From Saccharibacter floricola DSM 15669 (lineage in GTDB: Bacteria; Pseudomonadota; Alphaproteobacteria; Acetobacterales; Acetobacteraceae), in assembly GCF_000378165.1 (NCBI RefSeq), contig NZ_KB899340.1, positions 4,335 to 68,334 of the forward strand: DNA of 64,000 nucleotides, given 5' to 3'. The translations under genes and the position numbers were made by a program. The notes under the pieces are model-generated. The model was given only the letters and a program-made list of their open reading frames with translations, ran no database searches and was not told the DNA's origin. Below are positions 55,699 to 64,000 of this stretch, in pieces. Within the stretch, counting starts at the first letter, position 1, and every line of letters begins with the position of its first letter.

Positions 55699-55740
55699 CC
55701 CCTGACTGATGGGCATCTGCCTGTTGGTCAGGGGCTTTTT
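55699..55740 (+). terminator. Intrinsic terminator after metK
   Basis: CCCCTGAC (55699-55706) pairs with GTCAGGGG (55727-55734), followed by C and five T. trmB starts 29 bases later. Confidence 0.85.
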
Positions 55741-55769
55741 CCATCTCTCAACACATGTGACCAACACCG

Positions 55770-56465
55770 TTGCTTGACGATCTGAAACCCCAACCTGAAC
55801 GCTTGTACGGACGCCAACGCGGCCATCCTTTGCGCCAACGCCAACAGCGCCTGTTGGATGAAGCCCTCCCACGGCTCAGCTTTAAGGCTTTTGATGCTCC
55901 CTTAGAGGGATTTTCCAAGCCTGTGAAAAAGCTGTTCCTGGAAGTGGGTTTCGGCAATGGCGAACATGCGTACGACCAAGCACAACGCCATCCTGATGTC
56001 GGCTATATCGCGTCAGAAGTCTTTGATAATGGCGTTTGCTCTTTGCTCTCTCGCCTCGTGCCTGAGGGAGAAGAAGCGACCTCTACCCCACCTGAGACCC
56101 TCCGTCTCTGGGCAGAGGATGCGCGTGACCTTCTGCGGAAATTGCCTGATCAGTGCCTTGATCGTGCGTACCTAATGTTCCCTGATCCGTGGCCTAAAGC
56201 ACGCCACGCCAAGCGACGCTTTATCCATCCGGCAAATATCGCCCAGATGGCCCGCTTGCTCAAACCCGGTGCCGTGTGGCGTGTTGCCAGTGACCACCCC
56301 GTTTATCAGGAATGGGTGGAAGAGGTGATGAGCCAACAAGACCTGTTTGACACAGCGCCACCACTTCTTGAACGCCCTGATAATTGGTCTCCAACACGCT
56401 ATGAGGCCAAAGCTTTTCGTGAAGGACGACAGCCTTTTTACTGGACGTTCACCCGCCGCGGGTGA
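55770..56465 (+). CDS. trmB: tRNA (guanine-N7-)-methyltransferase TrmB
   Basis: A 231-aa SAM-dependent enzyme that methylates G46 of tRNA. Motifs: LYGRQRGHPLRQRQQRLLDE at the start, LFLEVGFGNGEHAYDQA (SAM site), YLMFPDPWPKARHAKRRFI (catalytic PDPWPK-x-RHxKRR) near 130, and the C-terminal TRYEAKAFREGRQPFYWTF. No ATG fits; the TTG at 55770 begins the conserved N-terminus, while the nearby ATG and GTG are closed by stops. It lies directly downstream of metK, whose product is its cofactor, but behind the metK terminator. Confidence 0.93.
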   Translation: MLDDLKPQPERLYGRQRGHPLRQRQQRLLDEALPRLSFKAFDAPLEGFSKPVKKLFLEVGFGNGEHAYDQAQRHPDVGYIASEVFDNGVCSLLSRLVPEGEEATSTPPETLRLWAEDARDLLRKLPDQCLDRAYLMFPDPWPKARHAKRRFIHPANIAQMARLLKPGAVWRVASDHPVYQEWVEEVMSQQDLFDTAPPLLERPDNWSPTRYEAKAFREGRQPFYWTFTRRG

Positions 56466-56520
56466 CATCCCGCTATGTAGAGAGCCTGTTTGCCGCTTTT
56501 GAAAGGAAGGAGATCGCCCA

Positions 56521-58185
56521 ATGACACAGTCACCAAACGACGCACAAAACGCTGTTGAACGTGAGGAAATGGCCTTCGATGTTGTCATCGTCGGCGGAGG
56601 GCCGGCTGGACTGGCCGCCGCGATCCGACTTCGGCAGAAAAACCCAACATTGGGGGTCTGCGTCCTTGAAAAAGGCAGTGAAATTGGGGCGCATATCGTC
56701 TCCGGCGCGGTGATTGAACCGAAGGCTCTCACGGAACTTCTTCCTGACTGGAAAGAGCGCGGCGCTCCTCTTAACACGCCTGTTTCTGAAGAAAAGCTTC
56801 TCTATCTCACCAAGCAAGGCTCTATCCCCGTCCCGGCTCTTCACCTGTTGATGCCGCAAATGGATAATCGCGGGAATTATGTTGTTTCCCTCGGTGATCT
56901 CTGCCGCTGGCTTGGCCAACAGGCAGAGCTTTTTGGTGTTGAGATCTACCCCGGCTTTACCGGTGCTCAGCTCCATATCGAAGATGGCTGCGTCTGCGGT
57001 GTTGTCACAGGCGATATGGGTGTTGACCGAGACGGCAACCATAAGTCGGAATTTATGCCCGGCATGATTTTAAGAGCCCGTCAGGTCATTTTAGCCGAAG
57101 GGGCGCGTGGTTCTCTCAGCCATGACGCGATCAACCATTACAAACTTCGCGAAAATGCTGACCCACAAACTTATGGGCTCGGGATTAAGGAAGTATGGGA
57201 GATTCCCAAAGAAAATCATCGCCCCGGTTTTGTGCAACATAGTTTTGGCTGGCCGCTTGATAATCACACCTATGGTGGGGCGTTCCTGTACCATTTTGGA
57301 GAAAATCTCGTCTCCTATGGCTTTGTCACCGCCCTTGATTACAGCAATCCGTGGCTCTCACCTTTTGAGGAAATGCAGCGCACCAAACAGCACCCGGCCT
57401 TCCGCCCGCATTTTGAAGGTGGGCGCCGGATTATCTACGGTGCCCGCGCCCTTTCAGAAGGGGGCTTTCAATCCCTCCCAAAACTCACCTTCCCCGGCGG
57501 GGTGCTGACAGGCGATTGTGCTGGCTTCCTTAACATGCCCAAAATTAAGGGCACACATACCGCCCTCAAGTCCGGCATGATTGCCGCTGATGCAGTCTCA
57601 GAAGCTCTTCGCTCAACGAATCCTGAAGCGCAAACCTACCAAGAACGACTGCAAAATTCGTGGCTATGGTCTGAACTGTACGAAGCCCGTAATATCCGCC
57701 CATCCTTCTCTAAATGGGGCATGCAGCTCGGCGCGCTGTATAGCGGGATTGATAGCATGGTCTTCCGTGGGAAAGCCCCTTGGACGCTGCGCCACCCTCA
57801 TGCAGACAATCAGACCCTTATTCCCGCAAAAGAAGCGCCGAAGATTGACTATCCTAAACCGGATGGAACCCTCACATTTGACCGTACGAGTTCTGTCTAT
57901 CTCAGCAATCTGAGCCACGATGACAACCAGCCTGTGCATCTCAAATTGCGTGATCCAGCTCTGTGGAATGAGGTTAACGAAGCACGCTTTTCCTCTCCAG
58001 AAAGTCGCTATTGCCCCGCTGGCGTGTATGAAGCCAACACACGGGACAATGGGGAAAAATACCTCCAAATTAACGCTCAAAACTGCGTTCATTGTAAGAG
58101 CTGCGATATTAAAGACCCCACGCAAAATATCCGCTGGTGCCCCCCTGAGGGCGGAAGCGGGCCAAATTACCCTTCCGGTATGTAG
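56521..58185 (+). CDS. Electron transfer flavoprotein-ubiquinone oxidoreductase
   Basis: A 554-aa membrane-associated flavoprotein passing electrons from ETF to ubiquinone. The FAD motif VVIVGGGPAGLAAAIRL is near residue 20, and the second flavin site GDCAGFLNMPKIKGTHTALKSGM is near 326. The C-terminal 4Fe-4S site has Cys residues in CPAGVYE, CVHCKSCDIKDPTQNIRWCPPEGG. GGAAGGAG precedes the ATG. etfB and etfA follow, completing the set. The dehydrogenases feeding it are not in the window. Confidence 0.96.
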   Translation: MTQSPNDAQNAVEREEMAFDVVIVGGGPAGLAAAIRLRQKNPTLGVCVLEKGSEIGAHIVSGAVIEPKALTELLPDWKERGAPLNTPVSEEKLLYLTKQGSIPVPALHLLMPQMDNRGNYVVSLGDLCRWLGQQAELFGVEIYPGFTGAQLHIEDGCVCGVVTGDMGVDRDGNHKSEFMPGMILRARQVILAEGARGSLSHDAINHYKLRENADPQTYGLGIKEVWEIPKENHRPGFVQHSFGWPLDNHTYGGAFLYHFGENLVSYGFVTALDYSNPWLSPFEEMQRTKQHPAFRPHFEGGRRIIYGARALSEGGFQSLPKLTFPGGVLTGDCAGFLNMPKIKGTHTALKSGMIAADAVSEALRSTNPEAQTYQERLQNSWLWSELYEARNIRPSFSKWGMQLGALYSGIDSMVFRGKAPWTLRHPHADNQTLIPAKEAPKIDYPKPDGTLTFDRTSSVYLSNLSHDDNQPVHLKLRDPALWNEVNEARFSSPESRYCPAGVYEANTRDNGEKYLQINAQNCVHCKSCDIKDPTQNIRWCPPEGGSGPNYPSGM

Positions 58186-58222
58186 AGCAAAGCAGCTATA
58201 CAAGACCATGATGTGACTTTTT

Positions 58223-58246
58223 CGCGCAGACAGGTTAGTCTGCGCG
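58223..58246 (+). repeat. Perfect 9-bp hairpin upstream of etfB
   Basis: CGCGCAGAC pairs with GTCTGCGCG over a six-base loop between the ETF-QO stop and etfB. T residues precede rather than follow it on the plus strand, so it is not a plain terminator for ETF-QO; an mRNA-processing, stabilising or operator role is possible. Confidence 0.55.
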
Positions 58247-58276
58247 GAATATTATCAGCGGCGACAGTAACGAAAG

Positions 58277-59035
58277 ATGCCCATGAAAGTTCTTGTCCCC
58301 GTCAAACGGGTTGTTGATTACAACATCAAGCCGCGTGTCGCGGCTGATGGTAGCGGTGTCGAAACTCAGGGCGTGAAAATGTCCATGAATCCTTTCGACG
58401 AAATCGCTCTTGAGGAGGCTCTTCGCCTCCGTGAGAAAGGCCATGCCCAAGAGGTGGTTGCGGTCTCCATTGGTCCACAAGCGGCCCAAGATACATTGCG
58501 CACCGCCATGGCCATGGGCGCAGACCGCGCCATTCTCATCCGTACGGATGCTGAGCTTGAGCCACTGGCCGTTGCCAAGCTTTTACAGGCGGTCGTTGAA
58601 CGCGAGCAGCCCGGCCTTGTCAGCATGGGTAAGCAAGCGATTGATGATGACATGAACGCAACGGGCCAAATTTTGGCCGCCAAGCTGGGATGGCCACAAG
58701 GCACCTTTGCCAGCGAAGTCATCGTCGATAATGGCAGTGCGATCGTCTCACGCGAGATTGATGGTGGTGTGGAGGTCGTCTCCCTTACCCTGCCGGCTGT
58801 CATTACAGCTGATCTGCGCCTTAATGAGCCACGCTATGCGTCCCTGCCGAACATCATGAAGGCGCGTAAAAAGCCGCTGGAAACGATTGAGGCCGACTCG
58901 CTTGATGTCGATATAGCTCCGCGTCTGAAGGTTGTTTCCGTGTCTGAGCCACCTGCACGCGAAGCCGGTGTGATCGTTAAGAGCGTGGAAGAGCTTGTCA
59001 ATAAGCTCAAGACAGAAGCAAAGGTACTCCCATGA
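58277..59035 (+). CDS. etfB: Electron transfer flavoprotein beta subunit
   Basis: A protein of 252 aa from ATG 58277 (250 from ATG 58283, which gives the more typical [14 protein letters not shown]). It binds AMP and forms the ETF heterodimer. Conserved segments: [64 protein letters not shown] and the recognition loop [22 protein letters not shown]. It overlaps etfA by ATGA. Confidence 0.96.
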   Translation: MPMKVLVPVKRVVDYNIKPRVAADGSGVETQGVKMSMNPFDEIALEEALRLREKGHAQEVVAVSIGPQAAQDTLRTAMAMGADRAILIRTDAELEPLAVAKLLQAVVEREQPGLVSMGKQAIDDDMNATGQILAAKLGWPQGTFASEVIVDNGSAIVSREIDGGVEVVSLTLPAVITADLRLNEPRYASLPNIMKARKKPLETIEADSLDVDIAPRLKVVSVSEPPAREAGVIVKSVEELVNKLKTEAKVLP

Positions 59036-59943
59036 CAGCTCTGGTTCTGATCGAAATCGAACAGGGACAGGTACGCCAGGCATCACGTTCAGCCATTGCT
59101 GCCGCATCACACTTTGGTGATGTTGATGTTCTGCTTTTTGGCGAAGGTGTCGACGCAGCGTCTGCCCTGTCTGGTGTGCGTAAAGTGCTGCATGTACCAG
59201 CAGCGCCGCATTTGTTGGCTGAACCTACGGCTGCCTTCATCGCCCAGCATGCTGAGGCTTATAGCCATATCCTCAGCCCCGCTTCTGCGACTGGGAAGAA
59301 CGTCCTCCCTCGCGTTGCAGGGTTGCTAGACGTACAGCCTCTGACAGATGTGATCGAGATCAAGGGCGATGATACGTTCGTGCGCCCCATCTACGCTGGT
59401 AATGCCCTCGTTACCGTTCAATCTGCTGACCGTATCAAAGTGCTAACGATCCGTAGTTCTAACTTTGACCCTGTTGACGCAACAGGCGGGTCTGCTGCTG
59501 TTGAAGTTCTGGATCTTCCGGCTGAAGACGAGAAAAGCCGCTTTGTGCGTGTTGAACTCTCGAACTCTGACCGACCAGAGCTTGAGGTCGCACGCGTCAT
59601 TATCTCCGGTGGTAAGGGCGTTAAAGACGCGCGTAATTTTGAGACGCTCCTCGCTCCGGTGGCTGATAAGCTGGACGCTGCTATTGGTGCGTCACGCGCT
59701 GCTGTGGATGCAGGATTCGCGCCTAATGAGATGCAGGTCGGCCAAACAGGTAAGATCGTTGCCCCCGAGCTTTACATTGCTGTTGGTCTATCAGGCGCTC
59801 TGCAACATCTCGCAGGGATGAAAGATAGCCGCACCATTGTGGCGATTAATATCGACCCTGATGCCCCCATCTTCAAAGTGGCCGATTATGGTTTAGTGGG
59901 CGATTTGTTCGAGGTCATGCCAGAACTGGCTAAAGCGCTTTAA
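59032..59943 (+). CDS. etfA: Electron transfer flavoprotein alpha subunit
   Basis: A 303-aa FAD-carrying subunit. The C-terminal FAD domain shows [63 protein letters not shown] and the closing [28 protein letters not shown]. The length is standard. It is coupled to etfB by ATGA and ends the ETF group at a strong terminator. Confidence 0.97.
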   Translation: MTALVLIEIEQGQVRQASRSAIAAASHFGDVDVLLFGEGVDAASALSGVRKVLHVPAAPHLLAEPTAAFIAQHAEAYSHILSPASATGKNVLPRVAGLLDVQPLTDVIEIKGDDTFVRPIYAGNALVTVQSADRIKVLTIRSSNFDPVDATGGSAAVEVLDLPAEDEKSRFVRVELSNSDRPELEVARVIISGGKGVKDARNFETLLAPVADKLDAAIGASRAAVDAGFAPNEMQVGQTGKIVAPELYIAVGLSGALQHLAGMKDSRTIVAINIDPDAPIFKVADYGLVGDLFEVMPELAKAL

Positions 59944-59965
59944 GCCTATCACGGCACAGCATTTT

Positions 59966-60003
59966 CCCCCCTCCAATAAAGTGCCATTGGAGGGGGGTTT
60001 TTT
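59966..60003 (+). terminator. Intrinsic terminator after etfA
   Basis: CCCCCCTCCAAT and ATTGGAGGGGGG form a perfect 12-bp stem with an eight-base loop, followed by six T. Confidence 0.93.
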
Positions 60004-60091
60004 ATGCCCTCTTCCCCTCTAGAAAACACAAAAACCGAGCCTCCCCCCTTGCACTTCCCCCCTGCCAAGAGTAGGAAGAAAAGCACGAAAA

Positions 60092-60168
60092 CGGAGTGTA
60101 GCTCAGCTTGGTAGAGCACTGTGTTCGGGACGCAGGGGCCGGAGGTTCGAATCCTCTCACTCCGACCA
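60092..60168 (+). tRNA. tRNA-Pro (anticodon CGG)
   Basis: A full cloverleaf of 77 bases with encoded CCA. Acceptor CGGAGTG/CACTCCG, D arm GCTC/GAGC, anticodon stem CTGTG/CGCAG with loop TTCGGGA (anticodon CGG, reading CCG), and T arm GGAGG with TTCGAAT. The discriminator base is A. Confidence 0.96.
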
Positions 60169-60275
60169 TCTTGGTCGTAGGGCCGTCACTCTCTTATAGA
60201 CGTTGCCCTTCTTTTGCTTTACTATCAATAAACCCTACGAAAGAGATCCTGACGTTTCTTCATGTTAGGGATTTT

Positions 60276-60291
60276 ACGTTACACGTAACGT
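60276..60291. promoter_or_regulatory. Palindrome upstream of the small secreted protein gene
   Basis: ACGTTAC-AC-GTAACGT is a perfect 7-bp inverted repeat 19 bases before the ATG at 60311. It is a candidate operator; the regulator is unknown. Confidence 0.4.
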
Positions 60292-60310
60292 TTGGGTTTA
60301 AGGATAGACC

Positions 60311-60676
60311 ATGAATCGTACATTTTGCTCCCTTCTCGCTGCTACTTTCTTGGTAGGCTCCTCCACGCCGCTAGCTTTTGCGGAACCGGGTGGTTGCCTG
60401 AAATATGGAGCTGCAGGAGCCGTTGCTGGCCATGTTGCTAAACGCCACGGTGTACTTGGAGCCGTTGGGGGCTGCGCTGTTGGCATGTATCAGCGCCATA
60501 AATACCGCAAAAACCTGCGTCAAAAAGCCGCTGCATGGGACAAAGAACATGCAAATGACCCACAAGCCAATAAGAAAGCGACGCTCGCTCAAAAAGGTCA
60601 GTGGTATGATGCTGAACAAACCCCTGCTAAACCAGCTTCAGGCCAAGCAAGCGCAACACCTGCTGCTGCTCAATAA
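60311..60676 (+). CDS. Small exported protein with glycine-zipper-like segment
   Basis: A 121-aa protein. A signal peptide ends near AFA, then EPGGCLKYGAAGAVAGHVAKRHGVLGAVGGCAVG shows spaced small residues like glycine-zipper proteins, with two Cys. A basic, charged stretch (YQRHKYRKNLRQK) and an Ala/Pro/Gln-rich tail follow. AAGGATAG precedes the ATG. The function is unknown, probably envelope-associated. It is monocistronic, ends at a terminator, and is possibly controlled by the palindrome just upstream. Confidence 0.72.
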   Translation: MNRTFCSLLAATFLVGSSTPLAFAEPGGCLKYGAAGAVAGHVAKRHGVLGAVGGCAVGMYQRHKYRKNLRQKAAAWDKEHANDPQANKKATLAQKGQWYDAEQTPAKPASGQASATPAAAQ

Positions 60677-60700
60677 AGAAATTCACATTGCTTAACAGAA

Positions 60701-60735
60701 ACCCCGGTGTGCTTCTCAGCCACCGGGGTTTTTTA
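60701..60735. terminator. Terminator between the small secreted protein gene and hemH
   Basis: ACCCCGGTG (60701-60709) pairs with CACCGGGGT (60721-60729), followed by a T run on the plus strand; the minus strand has TTTCTGTT. It serves convergent genes. Confidence 0.88.
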
Positions 60736-60755
60736 TATCTAATCTCCTCTCTTCT

Positions 60756-61790
60756 TTAAGAAGAGCGGAAACTCGTTACATAAGGGCGCGCAAGTTCTTC
60801 GAGAAGATCAATCGCACCAGACGAATCATTGAGGCATGGCACAAGTGCAAATTCCTCACCACCGGCTTCCATAAATTCATCGCGAAGTTCATGACCAATT
60901 TCATCGAGCGTTTCGATACAATCAGCCATAAAGCCCGGCATAATAACGGCAATTTTTGTAATGCCCTGCGCTGGTAAAGACGCAACAAACGGTGCCGTAT
61001 AAGGCTGCAGCCATTCCATCGGCCCAAAGCGGGACTGGAAGGTCATGGGGAGTTGCTCATCACGTAGATCTAACGCTTTAGCAAGGGCTTTGGTGGTACG
61101 AGCGCATTCTTCCTGATACGGGTCGCCCTGCTCCACACAGGTTTTGGGTAAACCATGATAAGACGCAATAAGACGCTGTGGCTTAAAGGAAAGCTCAGCA
61201 AATCGCTCCCGTACGGACGTCTCTAAGGCTTTAATAAAGGCTGGATGGTCAGGGAAAGACGGCACCGTCGTGATAAAAGGCTGGCGCCGCAACCGCATGA
61301 GACGACGGAAAAGCTGGTCGTTCGCTGTGGCGGTCGTGGTAGCGGAATATTGCGGATAAAGCGGAATACTCACGATGCGGTCGCACCCGCGATCCATCAG
61401 GTTCTCCACCGCTGCTTTAATGGATGGCTTGCCATAACGCATGCCATACGCCACCGGGATACCTTCTGGTTCCAGCCGCTCTGCCAGCTGCTCGGCCTGT
61501 CGCTTTGTATAAACGAATAAAGGCGACGCGTTTTCAACCCTATCCCAAATACGAGCGTAATTTTCCCCACTTTGGAAAGGACGGCGTGAGAGCACAGCAG
61601 CATGCAAGATGGGCTGCCAAATGGCAGGAGGCGCCTCAATCACACGACGATCAGAGAGGAATTCTTGCAGATAACGCCTTACGGAGAAATACCCCGTATC
61701 GTCAGGCGTCCCAAGATTGATCAGCAACACCCCGGCCCGCCCTTCTGGCGGGACAGGATGACGAGGGGAGGTATAGGTGAAGTAAGACAT
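60756..61790 (-). CDS. hemH: Ferrochelatase
   Basis: A 344-aa last enzyme of haem synthesis, inserting ferrous iron into protoporphyrin IX. Seen: VLLINLGTPDDTGYFSVRRYLQEFLSD region at the start, PLYPQYSATTT near 142, the active-site ASYHGLPKTCVEQGDPY with His near 210, and MPGFMADCIETLDEIGHEL with the acidic residues near 285. The length is standard. It begins 43 bases after the asd stop, so the two are probably cotranscribed. Confidence 0.96.
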   Translation of the reverse strand: MSYFTYTSPRHPVPPEGRAGVLLINLGTPDDTGYFSVRRYLQEFLSDRRVIEAPPAIWQPILHAAVLSRRPFQSGENYARIWDRVENASPLFVYTKRQAEQLAERLEPEGIPVAYGMRYGKPSIKAAVENLMDRGCDRIVSIPLYPQYSATTTATANDQLFRRLMRLRRQPFITTVPSFPDHPAFIKALETSVRERFAELSFKPQRLIASYHGLPKTCVEQGDPYQEECARTTKALAKALDLRDEQLPMTFQSRFGPMEWLQPYTAPFVASLPAQGITKIAVIMPGFMADCIETLDEIGHELRDEFMEAGGEEFALVPCLNDSSGAIDLLEELARPYVTSFRSS

Positions 61791-61833
61791 GTACTAAATA
61801 TAGAACTCCCCTCGTTAATTAAAAGAGAAACTC

Positions 61834-62904
61834 TTAGTCTTCAGGAGGCTCTTCAGGACGCTCAACAGGTTTGCCAAGTGGCGTATCCGGGCCTAGCAGC
61901 TTTTGCTTGTCCAAACTTTCCGCAATTTGCACCGCGTTGAGGGCCGCCCCTTTGCGGAGGTTGTCGGCCACACACCAGAAAGCCAGACCATTCTCAACCG
62001 TTGGATCAATGCGCAAACGAGAGATGTAGGTGTCATCATCACCCACACATTCCAACGGTGTGACATAGCCGCCATCTTCACGCTCATCACGCACAATAAC
62101 GCCCGGCGCTGCACGCAGTGCTTTATATGCCGCGTCTAGGTCAATCGGCTTTGCACATTCAATGCTGATCGCTTCAGAATGACCAATAAAGACAGGAACG
62201 CGTACACAGGTGGCGAGCACTTTAATGTCCGGGTCGAGAATCTTGCGTGTCTCGACGGTCATCTTCCACTCTTCCTTCGTGGCGCCATCATCCATAAAAC
62301 GATCAATATGGGGGATCACGTTAAAGGCAATCTGCTTAGTGAACTGCGACACCTCAGGGGCATCATGCACAAAGCTGCCTTTGGTTTGATGATAGAGCTC
62401 ATCCATCCCCGATTTACCCGCACCAGACACGGCTTGATAGGTGGACACCACCACACGTTGAATATCAAACAGGTCATGAAGAGGCTTCAACGCCACCATC
62501 ATCTGGGCTGTGGAACAATTCGGGTTCGCGATAATCCCGCGACGGGCTTTTTTCAGGGCAGAGGCATTAACCTCTGGCACCACCAACGGCACGCCCGGTT
62601 CCATCCGGAAATGGGACGTATTATCCACCACGATACAGCCTTTAGCGGCCGCACGCGGCGCATATTTAGCCGATACCGCCCCACCAGGGGAAAAGAGGGC
62701 TAGATCCCATCCGCCGAAATCAAACGTCTCAAGATTTTGCACCTTGAGCACTTTTTTGTCCCCAAAGGACACCTCACGCCCAACAGAGCGCGCTGACGCA
62801 AGGGCAACAATCTCGTCGATAGGGAAGTTGCGCTCTGCCAGAATGCGCAGAATCTCCCGCCCAACAGCACCTGTGGCCCCGACAACCGCAACTTTATACC
62901 CCAT
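61834..62904 (-). CDS. asd: Aspartate-semialdehyde dehydrogenase
   Basis: A 356-aa enzyme at the branch point to lysine, threonine and methionine. The NADP motif is VAVVGATGAVGREILRIL. The catalytic Cys is in ANPNCSTAQMMVALKPL near 130, the substrate site is STYQAVSGAGKSGMDEL, and the second-domain His lies in VRVPVFIGHSEAISIE. ATG 62904 has AAGGAG six bases upstream; in-frame starts further up (to 62931) are less likely. It ends in a short Pro/Glu-rich tail. It is followed by hemH. Confidence 0.96.
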   Translation of the reverse strand: MGYKVAVVGATGAVGREILRILAERNFPIDEIVALASARSVGREVSFGDKKVLKVQNLETFDFGGWDLALFSPGGAVSAKYAPRAAAKGCIVVDNTSHFRMEPGVPLVVPEVNASALKKARRGIIANPNCSTAQMMVALKPLHDLFDIQRVVVSTYQAVSGAGKSGMDELYHQTKGSFVHDAPEVSQFTKQIAFNVIPHIDRFMDDGATKEEWKMTVETRKILDPDIKVLATCVRVPVFIGHSEAISIECAKPIDLDAAYKALRAAPGVIVRDEREDGGYVTPLECVGDDDTYISRLRIDPTVENGLAFWCVADNLRKGAALNAVQIAESLDKQKLLGPDTPLGKPVERPEEPPED

Positions 62905-63106
62905 AATCATCTCCTTTGGGCCGTCACCCAAACATAACCAACATTATTCCCGTGGGATAGGAACATGCTCTTAATGCAGACGCAAGCGACAAGCCCTAAA
63001 AGACACGTACTTTCTTAACTGTTTTTAACCTCTTCTCTTGCCAATCTCTGTCGCATTCGTTCAACATCGCGTCATCGTCCCTCGTTGATCACAAAAGCAC
63101 TGCGCT

Positions 63107-63949
63107 ATGACACTCCCGTTCACGCAAGTTAATGTCTTTTCCACATACCCGCTCAAGGGGAACCCTGTGGCTGTCGTTACCCAAGCAGAAAGTCTCAGTG
63201 ATGACGCAATGCAACAATTTGCGCGTTGGACGAACCTGAGTGAAACGACATTCATCCTCCCTCCCACGACAGACAAGGCTGATTACCGGGTTAGAATCTT
63301 TACGCCCGCTGGTGAGCTTCCCTTTGCCGGCCATCCCACGCTCGGCACCTGTCATGCTTGGCTGGAAGCTGGTGGGACGCCACGAGGTGACACCATCATA
63401 CAAGAGTGCAAAGCGGGCCTTATTCCCGTTAAACGCACCGATGACCAGCTCGCCTTTGCAGCCCCTCCCCTTATTCGCTCTGGCCCTATTGCGCCTGACC
63501 TTCTTAAACGCATTGCCCATGGGCTCAATCTTTCCGTCAGTGGAATTGTGGCCTCGTCATGGGTGGATAATGGCCCCGGTTGGATGGGCCTTCTCCTCCG
63601 CTCTCGCCAAGAAGTGCTCGCCCTCAAGCCCGCTTTTGCGACAATGGAGGATCTCTGCTTTGGTGTCATCGGCCCGTGGGATCGTGAAACAGATGGCCCG
63701 GGCGCTGACTTTGAGCTCCGCGCTTTTGCTATGAATCATGGCGCGAATGAAGACCCCGTCTGCGGAAGCCTCAATGCCAGCATGGCCCAATGGCTGATTG
63801 GACAAAACAGAGCCCCTGCCCATTATACCGTTTCACAAGGAGCAGCATTGGGGCGTGATGGTCTGATTTCAATCGACAAGCATGATGATGGCACGATCTG
63901 GGTGGGCGGCCATACCCACAGCACCCTAACGGGCACCCTGCATCTTTAA
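63107..63949 (+). CDS. PhzF-family isomerase/epimerase-like protein
   Basis: A 280-aa diaminopimelate-epimerase-fold protein of the PhzF group. VNVFSTYPLKGNPVAVV opens it, the catalytic-type Glu lies in WTNLSETTFIL, and RIFTPAGELPFAGHPTLGTCHAW and the second-half DPVCGSLNASMAQWL are typical. The physiological substrate of most members is unknown. No phenazine genes are nearby. No strong ribosome site is seen. It is divergent from asd. Confidence 0.9.
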   Translation: MTLPFTQVNVFSTYPLKGNPVAVVTQAESLSDDAMQQFARWTNLSETTFILPPTTDKADYRVRIFTPAGELPFAGHPTLGTCHAWLEAGGTPRGDTIIQECKAGLIPVKRTDDQLAFAAPPLIRSGPIAPDLLKRIAHGLNLSVSGIVASSWVDNGPGWMGLLLRSRQEVLALKPAFATMEDLCFGVIGPWDRETDGPGADFELRAFAMNHGANEDPVCGSLNASMAQWLIGQNRAPAHYTVSQGAALGRDGLISIDKHDDGTIWVGGHTHSTLTGTLHL

Positions 63950-64000
63950 ACCCAGGGGGTGGGTCAATGTGTGGGGGCTTTGGTCAGCACCAATTTCAGG

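Overview
The window looks like a chromosome segment of an acetic acid bacterium (Alphaproteobacteria, Acetobacteraceae). The evidence is a petABC bc1 operon, an OprB-type carbohydrate porin, catabolic acetolactate synthase, an ETF/ETF-QO set, alphaproteobacterial-style operons and moderate GC. I cannot name the genus. No phage, insertion sequence, integrase or CRISPR array was seen. Most genes are ordinary housekeeping genes, with a few accessory clusters.

Layout. 1-1724: 5' part of a minus-strand autotransporter adhesin with a G9 tract in its coding sequence. 1980-3191: YbaK-type deacylase and a secreted Gly-rich protein. 3305-6583: a lone RND efflux permease. 6600-11692: complete urease operon ureDABCEFG, with a His-tailed UreE encoded by a hexanucleotide repeat. 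11710-13320: NCS1 permease with a Cys-rich zinc-ribbon-like tail. 13503-13817: small protein resembling EF-Tu domain III, whose Shine-Dalgarno is a G9 tract. 13886-16405: cytochrome bc1. 16630-16836: cold-shock protein. 16933-22039: tightly coupled cluster (STN protein, DUF2778/Tlde1-like protein, two-TM protein, DUF3142 lipoprotein, large exported protein, GNAT). 22117-25044: acetolactate synthase and aldo/keto reductase. 25213-29900: two-component system, SIMPL protein and a DegP-like protease with a His-rich loop. 30067-37887 (minus): SDR; apt-nitroreductase-hrpB operon; ABM protein; VTT and MFS proteins; Nudix. 38138-41906: MFS, LOG, murA and dcd. 42215-45423: wrbA, a 47-aa basic protein, glycosyltransferase and an unknown lipoprotein. 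45749-48938: dnaK-dnaJ. 49462-53343: porin, beta-propeller and EfeB-type peroxidase behind a Fur-like box. 53538-56465: dapB, metK and trmB. 56521-59943: ETF-QO and etfBA. 60092-60168: tRNA-Pro(CGG). 60311-63949: small secreted protein, hemH, asd and phzF-like.

How the genes fit together. The urease operon carries structural and accessory genes but no recognisable nickel or urea transporter; the convergent NCS1 permease may import a urea-yielding nitrogen source. The bc1 complex, ETF-QO and ETF feed or draw on the quinone pool. The porin/propeller/EfeB unit looks like an iron-regulated haem or ferric-iron module. dapB and asd belong to the aspartate pathway.

The most interesting signals are: two G9 tracts placed where slippage would switch an adhesin or alter translation of an EF-Tu-like protein; the uncharacterised coupled envelope cluster at 16.9-22.0 kb with a possible effector/immunity pair; the Fur-box operon; and several genes (LOG, metK, trmB, STN, dnaJ) that begin 20-50 nt after an intrinsic-terminator-like hairpin, suggesting readthrough or attenuation control.
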